This document shows, in pieces, positions 1-56,794 of a DNA stretch of 64,000 nt. Origin of the DNA: Fragum whitleyi. Lineage: Eukaryota > Mollusca > Bivalvia > Cardiida > Cardiidae. The notes under the pieces are model-generated. The model was given only the letters and a program-made list of their open reading frames with translations, made no database searches and was not told where the DNA came from. Both the position numbers and the translations under genes were made by a program. The stretch covers positions 33,054,912 to 33,118,911 of the forward strand of contig OX411548.1 of NCBI GenBank assembly GCA_948146395.1, read 5' to 3'. Within the stretch, counting starts at the first letter, position 1. The number at the start of each line of letters is the position of its first letter.

Positions 1-942
1 AAATTTCACTTACACATTTCTTCTTGATACTGATCACATCTATACAATTTCGAAGAAATCTGCCAACTAGTTGCTGAGAAATAGAGCAGACAAGAAAATG
101 CTACAGGCAGAGGGACAGACCAACAAGCTGACTCCTATATCCCCCTCCACCAACATAGTTTAGGGGGGTATAACTATAGCTAACTGAAATGGGGCATCTA
201 AATGTTTTCCTAGTTCATTTTGAGGGCTCGGCCCAAGACTGTATCAAGTGTCTAGAATATATGTGACCCGTCATGCCAAAAGGGACAATCTGGGTAGCAC
301 AAAGTTTTGACCCTAGTCAGTCTGCGCAGTTTCCTGTGAAAGAATTTTTGAAATAATACTACCGCTTGACATCTACCAGAACATATCTCTTTCAGGGTTT
401 TAATTTACAGAATTCCTAGATGGTCCCTTTTGATGTGACTGGTCACATAAAGATACTAAGTACAGTATTGCACTGAGTCTGATTTGTATTCCTAAGAGTA
501 CTTCTACTCCCTTTCCAAGCCTCAAGCCACTCATCCAAGTTGGTGAATGGTAAGAGACAAATTTATGTTGGTCCAAGTTCAATATGCTCATCACTGCTTA
601 ATAGCTGCAGCACACTGCATTCAAACTGAAGACACTCAAAAGCTTAAGAATTACAGGATATTAAATAAGTGGTCATTGAATACCTTATTAATAAAAACAA
701 GAGGACCTTTGGCCCTGGTCCGGTCACCTGAGTCAAAGCACCTAAGGGTAACTTACTGTAACAAATTTATGTGTAAAGGAAAATAATCTTATGGTCAGAC
801 CAGTAAGTTTCCACAGTCTCAGCTTTACTATTTCTGTTTGAAAATACAAGATCCAAAATGGAATTGTTATCAGTCGTTGGTTTTTGCATGATCATTTTAT
901 AGAATATCTTACAGAATATCTGGGATAACTTTAGTATAACAT
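1..942. other. Flank with no gene recognised
   Basis: AT-rich sequence with short ORFs only. Positions 82-173 look like the 3' end of a tandem-repeat element: a short GACAGACC stretch followed by a hairpin at about 136-173 (TATATCCCCC paired with GGGGGGTATA). Nothing else is recognised before the element at 943. Confidence 0.5.
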
Positions 943-1209
943 TTTTATGCCCCCGCATATAGATCAGGGGCATATTGTTTTACTCATGTCTGTCTGTCCG
1001 TCTATCTGTCCGAAAACTTAACCTTGCAATATCTTCAAGCTTATTCAAGATACAAAGCTAATATTTGGCATGATGATAGATCTCAATGATCCGCATCCGC
1101 TGGTACCAAAGTCAAGGTCATGTGACAAGGTCAAGGTCATCTGTCAAGGTCAAACTTTGAAATAAAATGCCGTTACGGGGGCATTCGTGTTTCACAAACA
1201 CATCTTGTT
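943..1209 (-). mobile_element. Family B pearl-like element (single core unit)
   Basis: Read on the minus strand it starts with a small palindrome (TGTTTGTGAAACA), then a C-run, a core rich in TGACCTTGACCT, a GACGGACAGACA microsatellite, and a terminal hairpin with CCCCG and CGGGGG arms before an A-run. This order of parts matches pearl/HINE (Helentron-related) elements of bivalves. Other copies are at 13311, 30906, 38179, 39478, 45260 and 60852. Confidence 0.7.
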
Positions 1210-1354
1210 ATGCTTATCTTTGATATCAAGATTGAAATCTCCCATGATAAATAAAGGTTTTGTTATATCTCTATGAGAAACAAGTTCCTCTTTTAACACT
1301 TCTAAAAAACTTGAAGAAGGCATATTTGGTGCTTTATACAGAACAACAAGCTGT

Positions 1355-3790
1355 ATTGACCTGAAGTACTACCCTCTCCCCCCTGTTGCTCCGCACTTGG
1401 TGGCCCAACAGTCATAATAGCTGTTTAAATTAAGTTCTATGAGCTGATTATACTACATCAAATGAAAAAGCTGTAGGAATTCTGGTTCAGTAGAATTTTT
1501 AACTATTGTCAAATTTACCACAAAGCACTACCCCCTCCCCTTGGGTCTCTGCCCCTGGTCACAAAACAATCATGACTATATCTATTTTGATTGACGTATA
1601 TGAGCTGATGACTCATGCCAAATTAAGAGCCTGTAAGGTTCCTACTTCATCATCAGAAGAAGATTTAAAATTTCAAAATTGACCCGAGATACTACCCTCT
1701 CCCCCAGTGCTCTTCACATGGTAGCCAAACATTCATAGTTATAGCTATGTAAAATAGGGTCTATGAGCTGATCATCCGTGTCAAATATTAAGGTTGTAGG
1801 GATTCTGGTTCAGAAGAGGATGAAGGTTATGGATTTAAAACTAGAAAGCCTTGAAAGGCTTGAGTCGCTCCACAGGCTTGAAATTCTTGTAATAGCAAAC
1901 CTAAGTTTTGACTAAATTTTTACATATTTTAGGGTTCTACTGATGTTGAAATGGTTTTCGAAGTTTCCACTATATAACATATAAAGAAATTACCTCCGCC
2001 CATAAAAGACATATATTTCATCCAATCACAATAATTTTTGGCTACATGATAATGGTTCACCCAAGGATCACACCAATGAATTTTAATTGAGGATCATACC
2101 AATGAATTTTAATTGATTTCCAACAGTTACATTCTGAGAAATTGATTTTCAAAGTTTCCACATTATAACATATAGAGAAATGACCTCTGCCCATAAAATA
2201 CATATTTTTCCTACGATCACATTTATTTTTGGTAGAATGATAAAGGGTCACTCAAGGATCATTCCAGTGAAATTTGGTTGATATCCATCACTTACATTCT
2301 GAGAAAATGATTTTCAAAGTTTCCACTATATATCATATAGAGAAATGACCTCCGCCAATAAAATCCATATTTTTCATCAGATCACAATAATTTTTGGTAG
2401 ACTGATAAAGGGTCACCCAAGGATCATTCCTGTGAAATTTGGTTGATATCCATCTGTTACATTCTGAGAAAATGATTTTCAAAGTTTCCACTATACAACA
2501 AATAGAGAAATGACCTCCGCCCATAAAATCCATATTTTTCATCTGATCACAATATTTTTTGGTAGACTCATAAAGGGTCTCTCAAGGACCATTCATGTAA
2601 AATTTAATTGGTATCCATCAATTAGAATCTGAGAAAACTCACTTTTTACCATATATGGAAATAAGCCACGCCCATAAAATCCATGTTTTACATTGGATCA
2701 AAATTTCTTGAACAACTTTGAAAGAGGGTCACCCAAGGATAATTCCTGTGAAGTTTGGTTGAAATTCACCCAGTAGTTTCTGAGGAGAAGATTTTTAAAG
2801 AAAAAGTTTACGACCTGACGCATGGACGGATGGACGCACGACGGACACAACGCCATGACAATAGCCCCAGTGGCTTTCAGCCAGTGGAGCTAAAAAATTA
2901 ACAAAGTACTAAACCCCCCCCCACGGCTACGCACCTGGTGGCCCAACAGTTATGATTTTAGCTATTCTAATTATGGTCCATATGACTATCATCCTTGCCA
3001 TTTTTCAAGTCTGTAGGGCACATGGTTTATCAGAAGAAGAAGGTTAAAGATTTAAGAATTGCTCTGAAAAGCTACCCTCCTGCCCCCTGGTGCTCCGCAC
3101 CTGGTGGCCAAACATTCATGATTTTAGCTATTTCAGATAGGGTCTAAGAGCTGATCATTCATGTCAAATGTAAAGGCTGTAGGGATTCTGGTTCATCAGA
3201 AGAAGACAGTAAAGATTTCAAAATTTTCAACAAAGCACTACCCCCTCCCCCCCAGATGCTCTGCACCTGGTGGCCCAACAGTCATAATTTTAACTATTTT
3301 AATCAAGGTTTATAAGCTGATCCTCCATGCCAATTTTCAAGTCTGTAGGGCTCATGGTTTTGAAGAAAAAGAAGGTTAAAGATTACAAAATTTACCCAAA
3401 GTACTACCCCCTCCCCCCTGGTGCTCCACACCTGGTGGCCACACAGATATGATTTTAGCTATTTTAATTCAGGTCTGTGAACTCATCATCCATGCCAAAT
3501 TTTAAGTCTGTAGTTCTCCTGGTTGAGAAGAAGAAGAATTTTTAAGATTTTCTTAAAATTGCACCTTTGGTTGCCACAGCAACTAGGGTTTTTCATGGAT
3601 TTCAATTCTTTTAGCTATTTTGGAAGGGGACCACCTAAGCAACATTTCTGTAAAATTTGGTGTTAATTGGCCTAGTAGTTTAGGAGATGTCGTTTAAAGA
3701 AATTGTTGACGGACGACGACCGACAGACGGACGCCGGATGAAAGGTGATTACAATAGCTCATATGAGCACTTCATGCTCAGGTGAGCTAA
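1355..3790 (+). mobile_element. Family F tandem-repeat element, interrupted
   Basis: Units of about 165-180 bp, each with a C-rich block (CTACCCCCTCCCCC), GGTGGCCCAACAGTCAT and a GTCTGTAGGG-like block, repeat about seven times on both sides of an inserted family A element. The 3' end carries GACGGACGACGACCGACAGA and then a hairpin at about 3757-3787 (GCTCATATGAGC) followed by an A-run. The architecture is that of a pearl/HINE element; the 5' end is not clear. Confidence 0.65.
1839..2894 (+). mobile_element. Family A pearl/HINE element nested in family F
   Basis: It starts with CTAGAAAGCCTTGAAAGGCT (a subterminal palindrome), continues through about five 150-165-bp core units (motif GAGAAATGACCTCCGCCCAT), then a GGACGGATGGACGCACGACG microsatellite, and ends with a hairpin built on CCCCAGTGG and CCAGTGGAGC. 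It sits inside a family F unit. No target duplication is seen, as expected of rolling-circle elements. Confidence 0.75.
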
Positions 3791-3794
3791 AAAA

Positions 3795-4110
3795 AAGTCA
3801 TCTATAAACAGATTAAAACTAGGCTGTGCCAAGTTTTCATCTGTTAGATGAAGAGTTTAATAAATTCTGTATTTAATGAGCACAAATTTGATATTCTATT
3901 TAAATGAATTTTGCAAAAATTCATCAAAATTCTTGAAAGTCAACATTCAACTTTCCATATAACTTGAAAAGCCTTGAAATTGATGTCACTATATATACAT
4001 TAAGACAAAATATTCGCAGTTACAAAATAGCATTGCTATTCCCTCTGAGCTCACTTGCATAGATATTACACTAGTGTAATAACACCAGTGTAATATCAGA
4101 TATATTCGAT
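3795..4110 (+). repeat. Dispersed repeat, copy 1
   Basis: This stretch resembles 12985-13310 over its whole length; both contain TTTAATGAGCACAAATTTGA and end in short inverted motifs around CACTAGTGTAATAACACC. The class is not recognised. Confidence 0.5.
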
Positions 4111-4496
4111 TGCATATTTTCACTCCCAGGCGTTGGTCATATTATAAAGAAGTATATTCAGCAGGATGAGGGTTTAACCATTTTTTAGGGGGCAGCATAA
4201 TTTTCATCGGTTTATAGATTCATTTAATAAATTCGGTATTCCATGACCATACATTCAATATCCTCTAATTCTTCATCCTCTTTTGCCTCAGATTTCATAT
4301 GTGCTCTTGAAGAGGTTCAAACAAGACATATATATATAGGCACTTGCAGCTATTTTATGCTATCCTGTCTATTTGCACTTGTGGCAACTGCTCCTAGAAC
4401 TGACGCAGAGCGGACTTATACACCCCACAAGCACTTTGTCAAAATGTAAGTGCTATTAGTGCAGGATGTGTTTGTAACAAATATTGAGCTCATATC

Positions 4497-5044
4497 AGCA
4501 TTTGCACGAAGTTTCATGATTCTAGGTCGCTTGGTTCTTCAATTAGAGTCTGGAAACGAAAATTGAACAAAACTTGACTGTGACCTTGACCTTTGAGCCC
4601 CAAAAACAAAAGGACACTTCCTTGAGTCATATAAGCAACATTATCATAAAATTTCATGATTCTAGGTCGCTTGGTTCTTGAGAGACCGGAAACAAAAATT
4701 GACTGTGACCTTGACCTTTGACTTATGTGACCCCCCAAAAATAGAGCACTTCCTTGGTTCATAACAACATTTGTTTGAAGTTTCATGATTGTACATCACT
4801 TGGTTCTTCAGTTAGAGTCTGAAAACAAAAATTGAACAAAAGCTGACTGACCTTGAACCTATGTGACCCAAAAACAAAAGGACACTTCCTTGGGTCATAG
4901 CAGCACTTGTATAAAGTTTCATGATGCCAGGTCACTTGGTTCTCGAGTTGGAGTCTTGAAACAAAAAGGTTTATGGACGGATGGACAGACAGACGGAAAT
5001 GGTGAAACCAATATACCCTCCTCTACTTCGTATGTGGGGGTATA
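4497..5044 (+). mobile_element. Family D tandem-repeat element
   Basis: Three to four units contain GTTTCATGATTCTAGGTCGC, CTTGGTTCTT and TGACCTTGACCTTTG. They are followed by a GGACGGATGGACAGACAGAC microsatellite and a terminal hairpin at about 5010-5043 (TATACCCTCC paired with GGGGGTATA). Again this is pearl-like architecture. A second, degenerate copy is at 5385-5765. Confidence 0.6.
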
Positions 5045-5153
5045 AATATGACAAATCCGTAGTCCACTAGTTATGACGGTGGCTTTTGAATAGGGAAGAT
5101 TCAGGGATCCAATACTGAGCAGACTGCAAAATATATGTAAGCAATACATATCA

Positions 5154-5225
5154 ATGGCTCAGTGGGAAACAGTTGTAACTGCCTATGAACATGTAGGCAG
5201 CAACAACTTTTCCATGCTTAGCCAT
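5154..5225. repeat. 72-bp palindromic hairpin element
   Basis: It has inverted arms ATGGCTCAG and CTTAGCCAT with internal arms CAGTTGTAACTGCCTA and TAGGCAGCAACAACTT, and a loop of about 8 nt. It belongs to a family also seen at 17181, 21906, 24196 and 38813. Confidence 0.75.
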
Positions 5226-5384
5226 CAATATACTCAATATTTCTCTTCTTCACTAAGGTGCATCAACAGGTACAAGGATTATGAAGCAAATATGCTGTGG
5301 CTGCAACTGACACCAAGCATTAACAGGTGACTTGATGAGTGTGGATCAAGTGTATTGTTGCTGAGTGAACCATCAGTTTTTAAA

Positions 5385-5765
5385 ATAGTTAATAAAACAA
5401 GAGGACAACCAGAGCTTTGCTTCTGTAGGAAGGTCATTTGCTTAATGAATTAAGTCTGAAATCTGTTTTTGGACAAAGTTAAGTTATGATCTTGACCTTT
5501 GTGACTCCAAAATCCTTGAGCTGTTTCAAGTTTAAGGATTCTAGGAAAATTGGTTCTTGAGTTAGACTCTGGGCATGGGTTTTCCGACATAGTTCAATAG
5601 TGACCTTGACACCCAAGCAATAGGGTACTTCCTTTGGTCATGGGCAATAATTGTATAAAGTTACATGATTCTAAGTTAATTGGTTCTCGAGTAAGAATCC
5701 TGAAGGTCTACAGACAGACATGGTGAAACCAATACACTCCCTCCACTTCATAGGTGAGTGGTATA
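5385..5765 (+). mobile_element. Family D tandem-repeat element, degenerate copy
   Basis: It starts near AACAAGAGGACAACCAGAG, shares core motifs with 4497-5044 (GTGACCTTGAC, ATTCTAAGTTAATTGGTTCT) and ends with ACAGACAGACATGGTGAAAC and a short hairpin. Confidence 0.5.
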
Positions 5766-5811
5766 ATAAACAAACTCTCCTACCTAAACTTCATAGGTGG
5801 GTAGTTTATTT

Positions 5812-6075
5812 TCGGGGTTTTTTTGTCTCTTTCGACAATCTTTCAGTTATATAGTGGCGGCTGGAGCACCTGACAATAGATTCCTGGTACTTCTCACACC
5901 AGTACTACCATTACATCCTTTCCTAGCCTCCAGCTGCTATCCCACATAGGTCTACAACTATCAACCCATTGGTGGGGGACAAATAGTCAGGCAGAACAAG
6001 TGCCGCCATCAGGGATCGAACCCGGGATCTTTAGATTAACAGTCCGACACGCTACCAACTGCCCTATGACACCTC
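5812..6075 (-). repeat. tRNA-derived SINE
   Basis: On the minus strand the 5' end (about 6068-5993) is tRNA-like, with a box A region (CAGTTGGTAGC) and a box B (GGTTCGATCCC), followed by a body containing CCAATGGGTTG and AGGATGTAATGGTAGTACTG. Copies of the same family occur at 41320, 45125, 46480 (plus strand), 47205, 48665, 49170, 50760 and 51155. Confidence 0.8.
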
Positions 6076-8580
6076 ATAGGTGTGTTGTATACATGTAATT
6101 AACAGATTCTGATCAATCTTGGGTGATTTGGACACATAAGTGAAGAAGCATATAAAATGTTTTTTGCAGTTACAGAGTAAGCTACAAGTTTATTCAGTGG
6201 AGAAGCAGTAACACAGTTACAGATATAGTTAGGTGTAGAACAAGGAGTACAAAACAGTCTACAAGATTATTACATCTACAGTCTAATACTCAACCATTTC
6301 CTCTATATCTTACTAACTCATAACTCATTACCAGAAGACAACATTTTTGACTGATCCCAAAGTTGAAAGTAGTTGCAGATGACAATTTGAAACTGCTGGG
6401 ATTGTGAAATAATTGAAATTCTATATAGAAAACATTGCGGAAAATAAAGAATTTTTCTGATGATTTTTTTTCTTCTTTTTCATGGGTGATGAAAAAATTA
6501 ATAATTGTGTGCAAAAGTATTAAAGCTACCCATTATTTCTGAATTCCTTTTTTTTAACACTTGCACACCCTCACTCTCTCACCATGAAGATAAACAAGTC
6601 CATATTTCAGAGACCAGATTTATCACATGTAACTCCTCGTGTGAAAAAGGACAGTGTCATATAGCCAACCCTTGTTGGATTACAGGAGTAATTGATTTGT
6701 CAATTTTACTAAACTTTTTGATGCCAATAGCCATGATGTATGAAGTACTCAAATACATAATGTTTTGGAACATGTATGGCTAAAGATTTTTTCTTAAGTA
6801 AACTTCTTCACTATATGAAGTTACACTAACTAAAATTACTTAACTTTACCTTACATCATTTTAAGCCCTATCTTACACAAAGTTTAATGTAAGTAGAGTT
6901 AAGTCTTTGCATTCAACCCTCAAAAGTTACTTACTTATAAGCAAGCATATTATTTCCTGATTTCAAAATCTTAAAGGTAGATTTGAGTTATATATAGAGG
7001 AAATGGTCGATGACAATTTCTACAGGAGATATTTATGAGCCTTGATATGTTTTTGTGGTGACCCCTTTTTCTTCACCACTCCCAAAATTGACCCCAAATG
7101 ATAACGCGGTAACACTATAATTGACCCCAAAGTAAAATAACGCGATGACACCCAATGCGCGAATGTTTAGGAAAATTTTTCCTCGCGATGTATAAACCTC
7201 CCAAAACGCGAACGCGATCAGAGGACAAACAATTATCTCCACAAGAAATTATCTGAAGAGTTTAAAATACATCTGGTTTGCTTAAGTGTCTTTGGAAAGT
7301 TTAAAATCTAAATCCCTACCCTGTTAGTATCTAGGAAATGCCCTGAAGATGATCCAATTACTAGACAAAATGACAAATTCTCAAATGAGCTATTACATCA
7401 AAAGGTTACAAAATAGCAAATTTAAGTTGTTACAAGAGGTTTAGACAAGAGGGAAAAATGCAAGTCTAAAACCATCAATTTCTAATGTAAACCCATATTG
7501 TAGATACTCATTTGAATTGCCATGACACCTTACAATTTTGTCTGGGTTTTTGATAATTTTGTCAGTTTTACATCTGGTAATAGATAATTGTAATACTAAT
7601 GTTGTTGGTGTGTGATCAGAATTTATTAACTCCATCTTATTCAAACTTTAGTTAAGAGGTTTGATTGTCCATCAACTATGTGCAAAATTGGTAAGGGCCT
7701 ACTAAACAGGGTAGAAGATTTTCATATATAACTAGTGATCACAATGGGGAAAACAATGAATATGTCCAGTCAATCCTTCATCAATCATCAACTCTCATAT
7801 TTTTTTCCTTTGACCCTCCGCTCAGTGTTCAGCATGCAAAAACATTAAATTCTACCCAGTTTTGCACATAGAATCGTGTGCAATTAAACGTTCTGACGTT
7901 CATTAAACGTTCATCTTGAATGCAGGGCTGTTTTTCAATATTTTAGACTGGTCCAAATACTGGTGCAGATGAACCTTTCTTTGCTGAAGGAAATGATGTG
8001 AGACAGAAAAACTTCTTTCAAGCATTTTCCTCTTTTTCCACAATATTTTCTTGGAATAAAATTAGGGTGACATAAATCCCTAGACTATTTGTTATGATTA
8101 ACCTTTCTTACTGATTCTATCCTAAAATATCCATGAAGTTAAGTCAAAACTGCTATAGCTTATAATAGTTTTACACTAATCCCTTGATTAACCATACCAT
8201 TAAGAATTTTATTATCAAAGAAATCACTTTGACACTGGCTCAAGATCAATCCATATGGAGAACCTCTTTCTTACTATCGAAAATAAAAATCGAAAAAGAA
8301 AATGTACAGCTGATATGAATAATTTCCCTCAGTTCCTGACAATAGTAGTGCTACTACCTTCAAAGTCTTATGCTTTCTTTTCAGGACTTCAAAGAGGGGG
8401 TGAAGACAATCTTACCCCTTTATTTCTTCTGCAAGGTCTATGTTGTGGGTACTAATTTTAACTCTTTTAAGAGTTGATTCCCATTAATTTGGACATCAGA
8501 ACAGTGTTTTACACTAAAACTGTCCTAGGATCCAAAGAATTTTGGGAAGGACCCTATCTGTTCAATGAAAGGAATATACC
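6076..8580. other. No gene recognised
   Basis: AT-rich sequence with only short ORFs. The only local oddity is 7033-7245, where GACCCCAAA, ACGCGA and TGCGCGAA words give a CpG-rich patch; I can assign no function to it. Confidence 0.5.
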
Positions 8581-8809
8581 TTAACCCTTTGCTGTTTTAT
8601 CCCTGATTTTTACGAGCCTTTGATTTTATGATTGAGAAAACATTGTGAAAAAAGAAGAAATTACTTCTGACAAGCAATTTCTTCTTTTTCCACACTATTT
8701 TCTACCCTACTGAATGGTTATTTTTCAAATTTGATCCATTTTAAATTCTTGTCTGCAAAACCTTTGAATTTGGACAGGTCTAAAATTTTGTAAAACAGGA
8801 AAGGGTTAA
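8581..8809 (+). mobile_element. PiggyBac-like MITE, family 1
   Basis: TTAA flanks both ends. The terminal inverted repeats are CCCTTTGCTGTTTTA at the left and the complement of TAAAACAGGAAAGGG at the right. An internal palindrome centres on AAGAAATTACTTCTGACAAG. TTAA target duplications with CCC-starting ends are the piggyBac hallmark. Intact copies are at 37760 and 50488; composite copies are at 38096 and 45177. Confidence 0.75.
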
Positions 8810-9423
8810 ATATATTTAGAGTGCAAGCTAACCAACTAAATGTCAAAAGTAATTTACAAATAGAATAGTGAAGTTCTGACCCTTGGCTTGCAAATATTTT
8901 TGAAAATAGAACCAATGCTTTTCCTCCCACTTTCTTTGTGAGAAATCACATATAGATATTGGTGCTCTCACTTTTTCTAAGGATTCATAAAGAAACAAAC
9001 TCTTGAGGGACAAAAATACAATCAGTTGTAGCATTAACATGCACACAAAAATTTAAGAATAATATATTCCCTCTTCTTCAAAGCACAAGAACTAGAAAGC
9101 TTTTTGTCTGTACAGTGCTTTTGACACTGTACAGTCATGCATTCATGCCTTGATTTGTCCTTTGACAGACTAAGGGAAAAGGAACTCCCCTAGGATTTTA
9201 ACTTGAAACACCAAGTGGTTCATTCCTGCTGCACACAAAGATTTGACAAGAAGTATAGTCTAAGATCAGTCTGCACAGATGTGAAGTCTGATCTTAGTAT
9301 ACAATTCCTGCTTTCTACTTAAATATCGTGAAAAAAAAACCCTGAGTAAAAAGAGCTGAAAAGTCCCAAAAATTAGCATCTTACAACAAATTTGATGATC
9401 ATCACTATGAGGGTTTAAGACCT

Positions 9424-9568
9424 GCCCTGCCTTCAGGATGAAAACGTTAGCGAAGCGCTTTCAAAATGATACCTCGCTGTATGTGCAAGTGCAAAGCGGG
9501 GTATCATCTCAAAGGGCTCGCAAAATGTTTTTACAACCTGAACGCAGGGCTGGACTGTATGAATGGTT
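9424..9568. mobile_element. Palindromic MITE, about 145 bp
   Basis: The ends GCCCTGCCTTCAGG and CCTGAACGCAGGGC are inverted, and inner arms (GATACCTCGC and GCGGGGTATC) extend the palindrome. Related copies lie near 10447-10577, 15125-15265 and 50070-50226. Confidence 0.65.
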
Positions 9569-10137
9569 ACCTCAAGCATCCATGATGAAGATGAAGGTGT
9601 CCAAAGATGGAGGATTGACTATACAGAAACTATGAATAATTAACAACATAACAAATAAACACTAGAACATTTCTCTGGCATTCAACACACCCTGAAAAAA
9701 ATCAGATTAGCATTTTACTATAATTGAAAAGTAGCTTAATCTATCATTCAAACACCTTTTACATACTCCTTTTCAAAAAATAACCATTTAGCCCCGTCTT
9801 TGTAAGGCAGTCAGTCATTTAGTATATATGTCTCCTGAAAATTCTCAATTTTTAAAACTGAAAATGGAGATATAAGTTTAAGCGTAAACAAAGTATACTA
9901 ATGTGACCCTGATCAAAATAATAATTCTTTTATTTTCTTTTCCCACAATGTTTTCAAACATATCCTTGAAAATGTTTAGTTTAAATTTTGATCATTGAAT
10001 ACCACTAGCAATTAAAGGGTTAAATGGTTATTTTGAAAACAGACAGTGGTCTGTAAGCTTTCTTTGTAGACTTGACCCATTACCAGACAATCAAGTTTTT
10101 GACACCCAAGTGACACATAAAGGCAAGCAATTTCTCT

Positions 10138-10280
10138 TGTCCCGTAATAGTTCCGAAATGCTTCCAAAGTATGAACTTTAAAAGTGTTAACCGAGGTTTC
10201 CTAATGATTTCATTAGGAAGCCTCTGTTAACATTGCGAAAGATCATGTGTTCCAAAATGTTGCGCAACTATAATGGGTCC
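10138..10280. mobile_element. Family 3 MITE, degenerate
   Basis: It shares GAGGTTTCCTAATG with an inverted partner and terminal CCCGTAATAGTTCCG-like sequence with the copies at 13816 and 14057. The ends are blurred. Confidence 0.5.
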
Positions 10281-10309
10281 AAGAAGCTGCCGCCAATGAT
10301 AAATTTTTC

Positions 10310-10680
10310 AAAGAGATGAAAATAATTTGGGTCTGTGCATGTCATTTCCAACAATTTGAAATATTCATGAGGTGTAAACATTGAGCAACGTCGACAGCCA
10401 CATACTGTAAATATAAAGTTAGCTGATGGTCTACAGATACTTTGAGACCAGCCCAGCTTGCAGGATGAAAAGGTTAGTGAAATGTTTTCGAAATGTTACC
10501 CTGCTTTGCATGTTTGCGCACATGCAAAGCCCAGAATCATCTTAAAATGTTCGCAAAGCATTTTACATCCTGAACGCTTATCTATCTACTAAACACACAG
10601 TGAAGACTCTAGGCAGATGCACAAGCTGGTCAGAGTCTTTGCTTTACACATATTTGAAATTGTTGGAAATCTCATTCACA
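10310..10680 (-). repeat. Dispersed repeat interrupted by a palindromic MITE
   Basis: It matches the tandem pair at 15763-16195 in inverse orientation (AGCAAAGACTCTGACCAGC, ATCTGTAGACCATC). The match is split by a palindromic MITE at about 10447-10577. Confidence 0.55.
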
Positions 10681-10689
10681 GGATCATTT

Positions 10690-11880
10690 TATATCTGTTT
10701 GTCTTTTTAAGTAGAAAACATTGTGTAAAATAAAGAAATTGCTTGTCACAAGCATTTTGTCCCAATTTTCTGGTTTTCTTTAACCTTATTCTCTACAGGC
10801 ACCAAAAAGCATCATTGACTGGTAATAGGTCAAAACATCTTACTTAGACCGCCTTTTCTAACACTCAATGAAATTAAGTAATTCTACAGAATTTCAAAGA
10901 GTTTAAAAGGCAGCCCTCACAAGGATATTCAAAAGCTTTTACATGTGAATGGCTTCTAGGAAGACTACCAACATGGTAACTGCAGCTTAATTAAAGCAGA
11001 CGTTACCTTTTGGTATCCCACTAACCATGTTCTTCATTCATGTTTTATCCAAAATAATTGACTTGAAAACAGCAATGCTTGTTTACTGTAGTTTTCTGTC
11101 ATTTTTAAGACATCTTTATCAAGAGAGAAAAGGAGAAATAGTTGTTTCTTCTTTTTTCCATTATATTGTCCAAAGTATAAAATAACAGGTATGATTTATT
11201 CAAGGACTATTCATTAACTCGGATTATAGAACCAGGTAATTTATAGTAACAGCAATTGTTTTCAGGTCAATTATTAGAGTAATATCAAGCTAACTGTCAG
11301 TGACCATTACTTTACAATTAACATTCACTCTTAAGACACAGTCTCACAATTTATGCGTAGATGGCTTCAACTGTTTCTCTCTATACAAGCTGTTAAGCAT
11401 TCTTTCCACTTCTTTTCTCTTTTTCTGCTCTTCTACGATAGCATTCAACGTCCATTCTTCCTCCAGAGATGTTCTTCATCAAGAAACACATTTTATGAAA
11501 GAAGGTCAGAAATATAGCCTGTTGAACACCTTGGAAATTCTCCTGGTCATATTAAGTTATTTATATAAAAATATCTGAATCTGTTGAATACATTAAAACT
11601 TCAGATTTAATGCATTCAAAAGATTAAGATATATCTTATAACACAGTTTTGATGTATTCAGCAGATTAGGATATGTAAAGGTATTAGAATCTTTTAACCT
11701 TCCATGATATTTGTCTTAATATTTTTCCTAAAAACCTCTATTAACAAACCTACAGAATACCATAGTTATTAAAATGTAAAACAGCTAAAAAGTGAATAAA
11801 CTTCTCTAAAATGTATGTTCATGGCTAAAAACTTCCCTTCTTTCATACAATGTGCCTCTTGAAAAGTATGATCTTTTAAG
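10690..11880. other. Putative gene downstream flank
   Basis: AT-rich with no long ORF. If the block at 11881-12105 is a 3'UTR exon, this stretch holds the rest of the 3'UTR and its end. A minus-strand AATAAA-type hexamer occurs near 11206, but I cannot place the cleavage site. Confidence 0.35.
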
Positions 11881-12105
11881 ATGACTTTGTAAATGGGTTC
11901 CCTCCCTGTTGCGCGACCCACCCGGCTGGTTGTTGACGGTTCCGCGATTTTGACCGTCGGTTCCCGAGGATTCCCTTGAAGCTGTAGTTGATCAACTGAG
12001 GTCCCTCCCGATTGGACTCCCTCCCTCCCAACGCGATGTCCACCCTTAGGCCATTAATGGCTGATCCCGCCCGGAATTACGCGATTGCCCAGATTGCCCC
12101 AAGCC
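11881..12105 (-). other. Putative 3'UTR exon of transportin-1 (GC-rich block)
   Basis: This block is strikingly GC- and CpG-rich in an AT-rich setting. On the minus strand it is preceded by a good acceptor (TTTCTCTTTTCAG, exon from 12105 downward). A donor-like AAG|GTAAAT lies 15 nt after the stop codon at 12587. Splicing these together would add a non-coding exon. The stop lies so close to that junction that decay would not be expected. The 3' edge of the exon is unknown, and the splice itself is inference. Confidence 0.4.
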
Positions 12106-12586
12106 CTGAAAAGAGAAAGAACAATCATTTTAGCCTTTCCTGTTTTGTAAATTAGTAGACTGGTCCAAATTGAAAGAGGTTGCAAATGACAATCAAAAAT
12201 GGGTACAGAATTGAAAAGAAAGCATTATATATATGGGAGAAAAAAATACAGAAAGAGGAGAAATTGTTTTTCTCAAGCAGTTTCTACCTTTTCCTCCATA
12301 TTTTCTTAAGTATAGATTCACCAAGTTTGGGTAATTCCGCATGAATAATTGAGTAAAAGCTAATTACTTATAAAATTGCTCGCAGATTCCTTCATCCAGT
12401 GCTGATCATTCATCCAAGACAGATAAGCACCGAGATTAGATTTTTTAAATATATAGTGCAGCTCCAGATCCAGCTCCTCTTCTTCAAAGAGGGGCATAAT
12501 AAAATGTGATCACCAGTAAAATGTTTCAATGTTAACTGGGATATCGATTCTAAAAGTGGAGATAAATTTACCTTAAAATTGGATGG

Positions 12587-56579
<43,993 letters not shown>

Positions 56580-56794
56580 TTTGGATTGCTCACTCAGCCG
56601 TTTCCGAAATTGTTACGAAATATCCTTTATTTCATGACGCCAAAAGCTGAAAAGAAAATTAAAAATTCGGGCGCAAAACTTTTGATGGGCGAAACCACGT
56701 GGGACAGGTAGATACGGGAGAAAAAAAAACATTAAACAAGCGACTAATGAAGATAAACCAAACCCATTATATATCAAAATTGCAGAAAGGATAC

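Noticed and set aside
4243..4449. 68-codon plus-strand ORF with a hydrophobic stretch, possible small secreted protein
   Set aside because: No promoter, splice or family evidence; the length is expected by chance.
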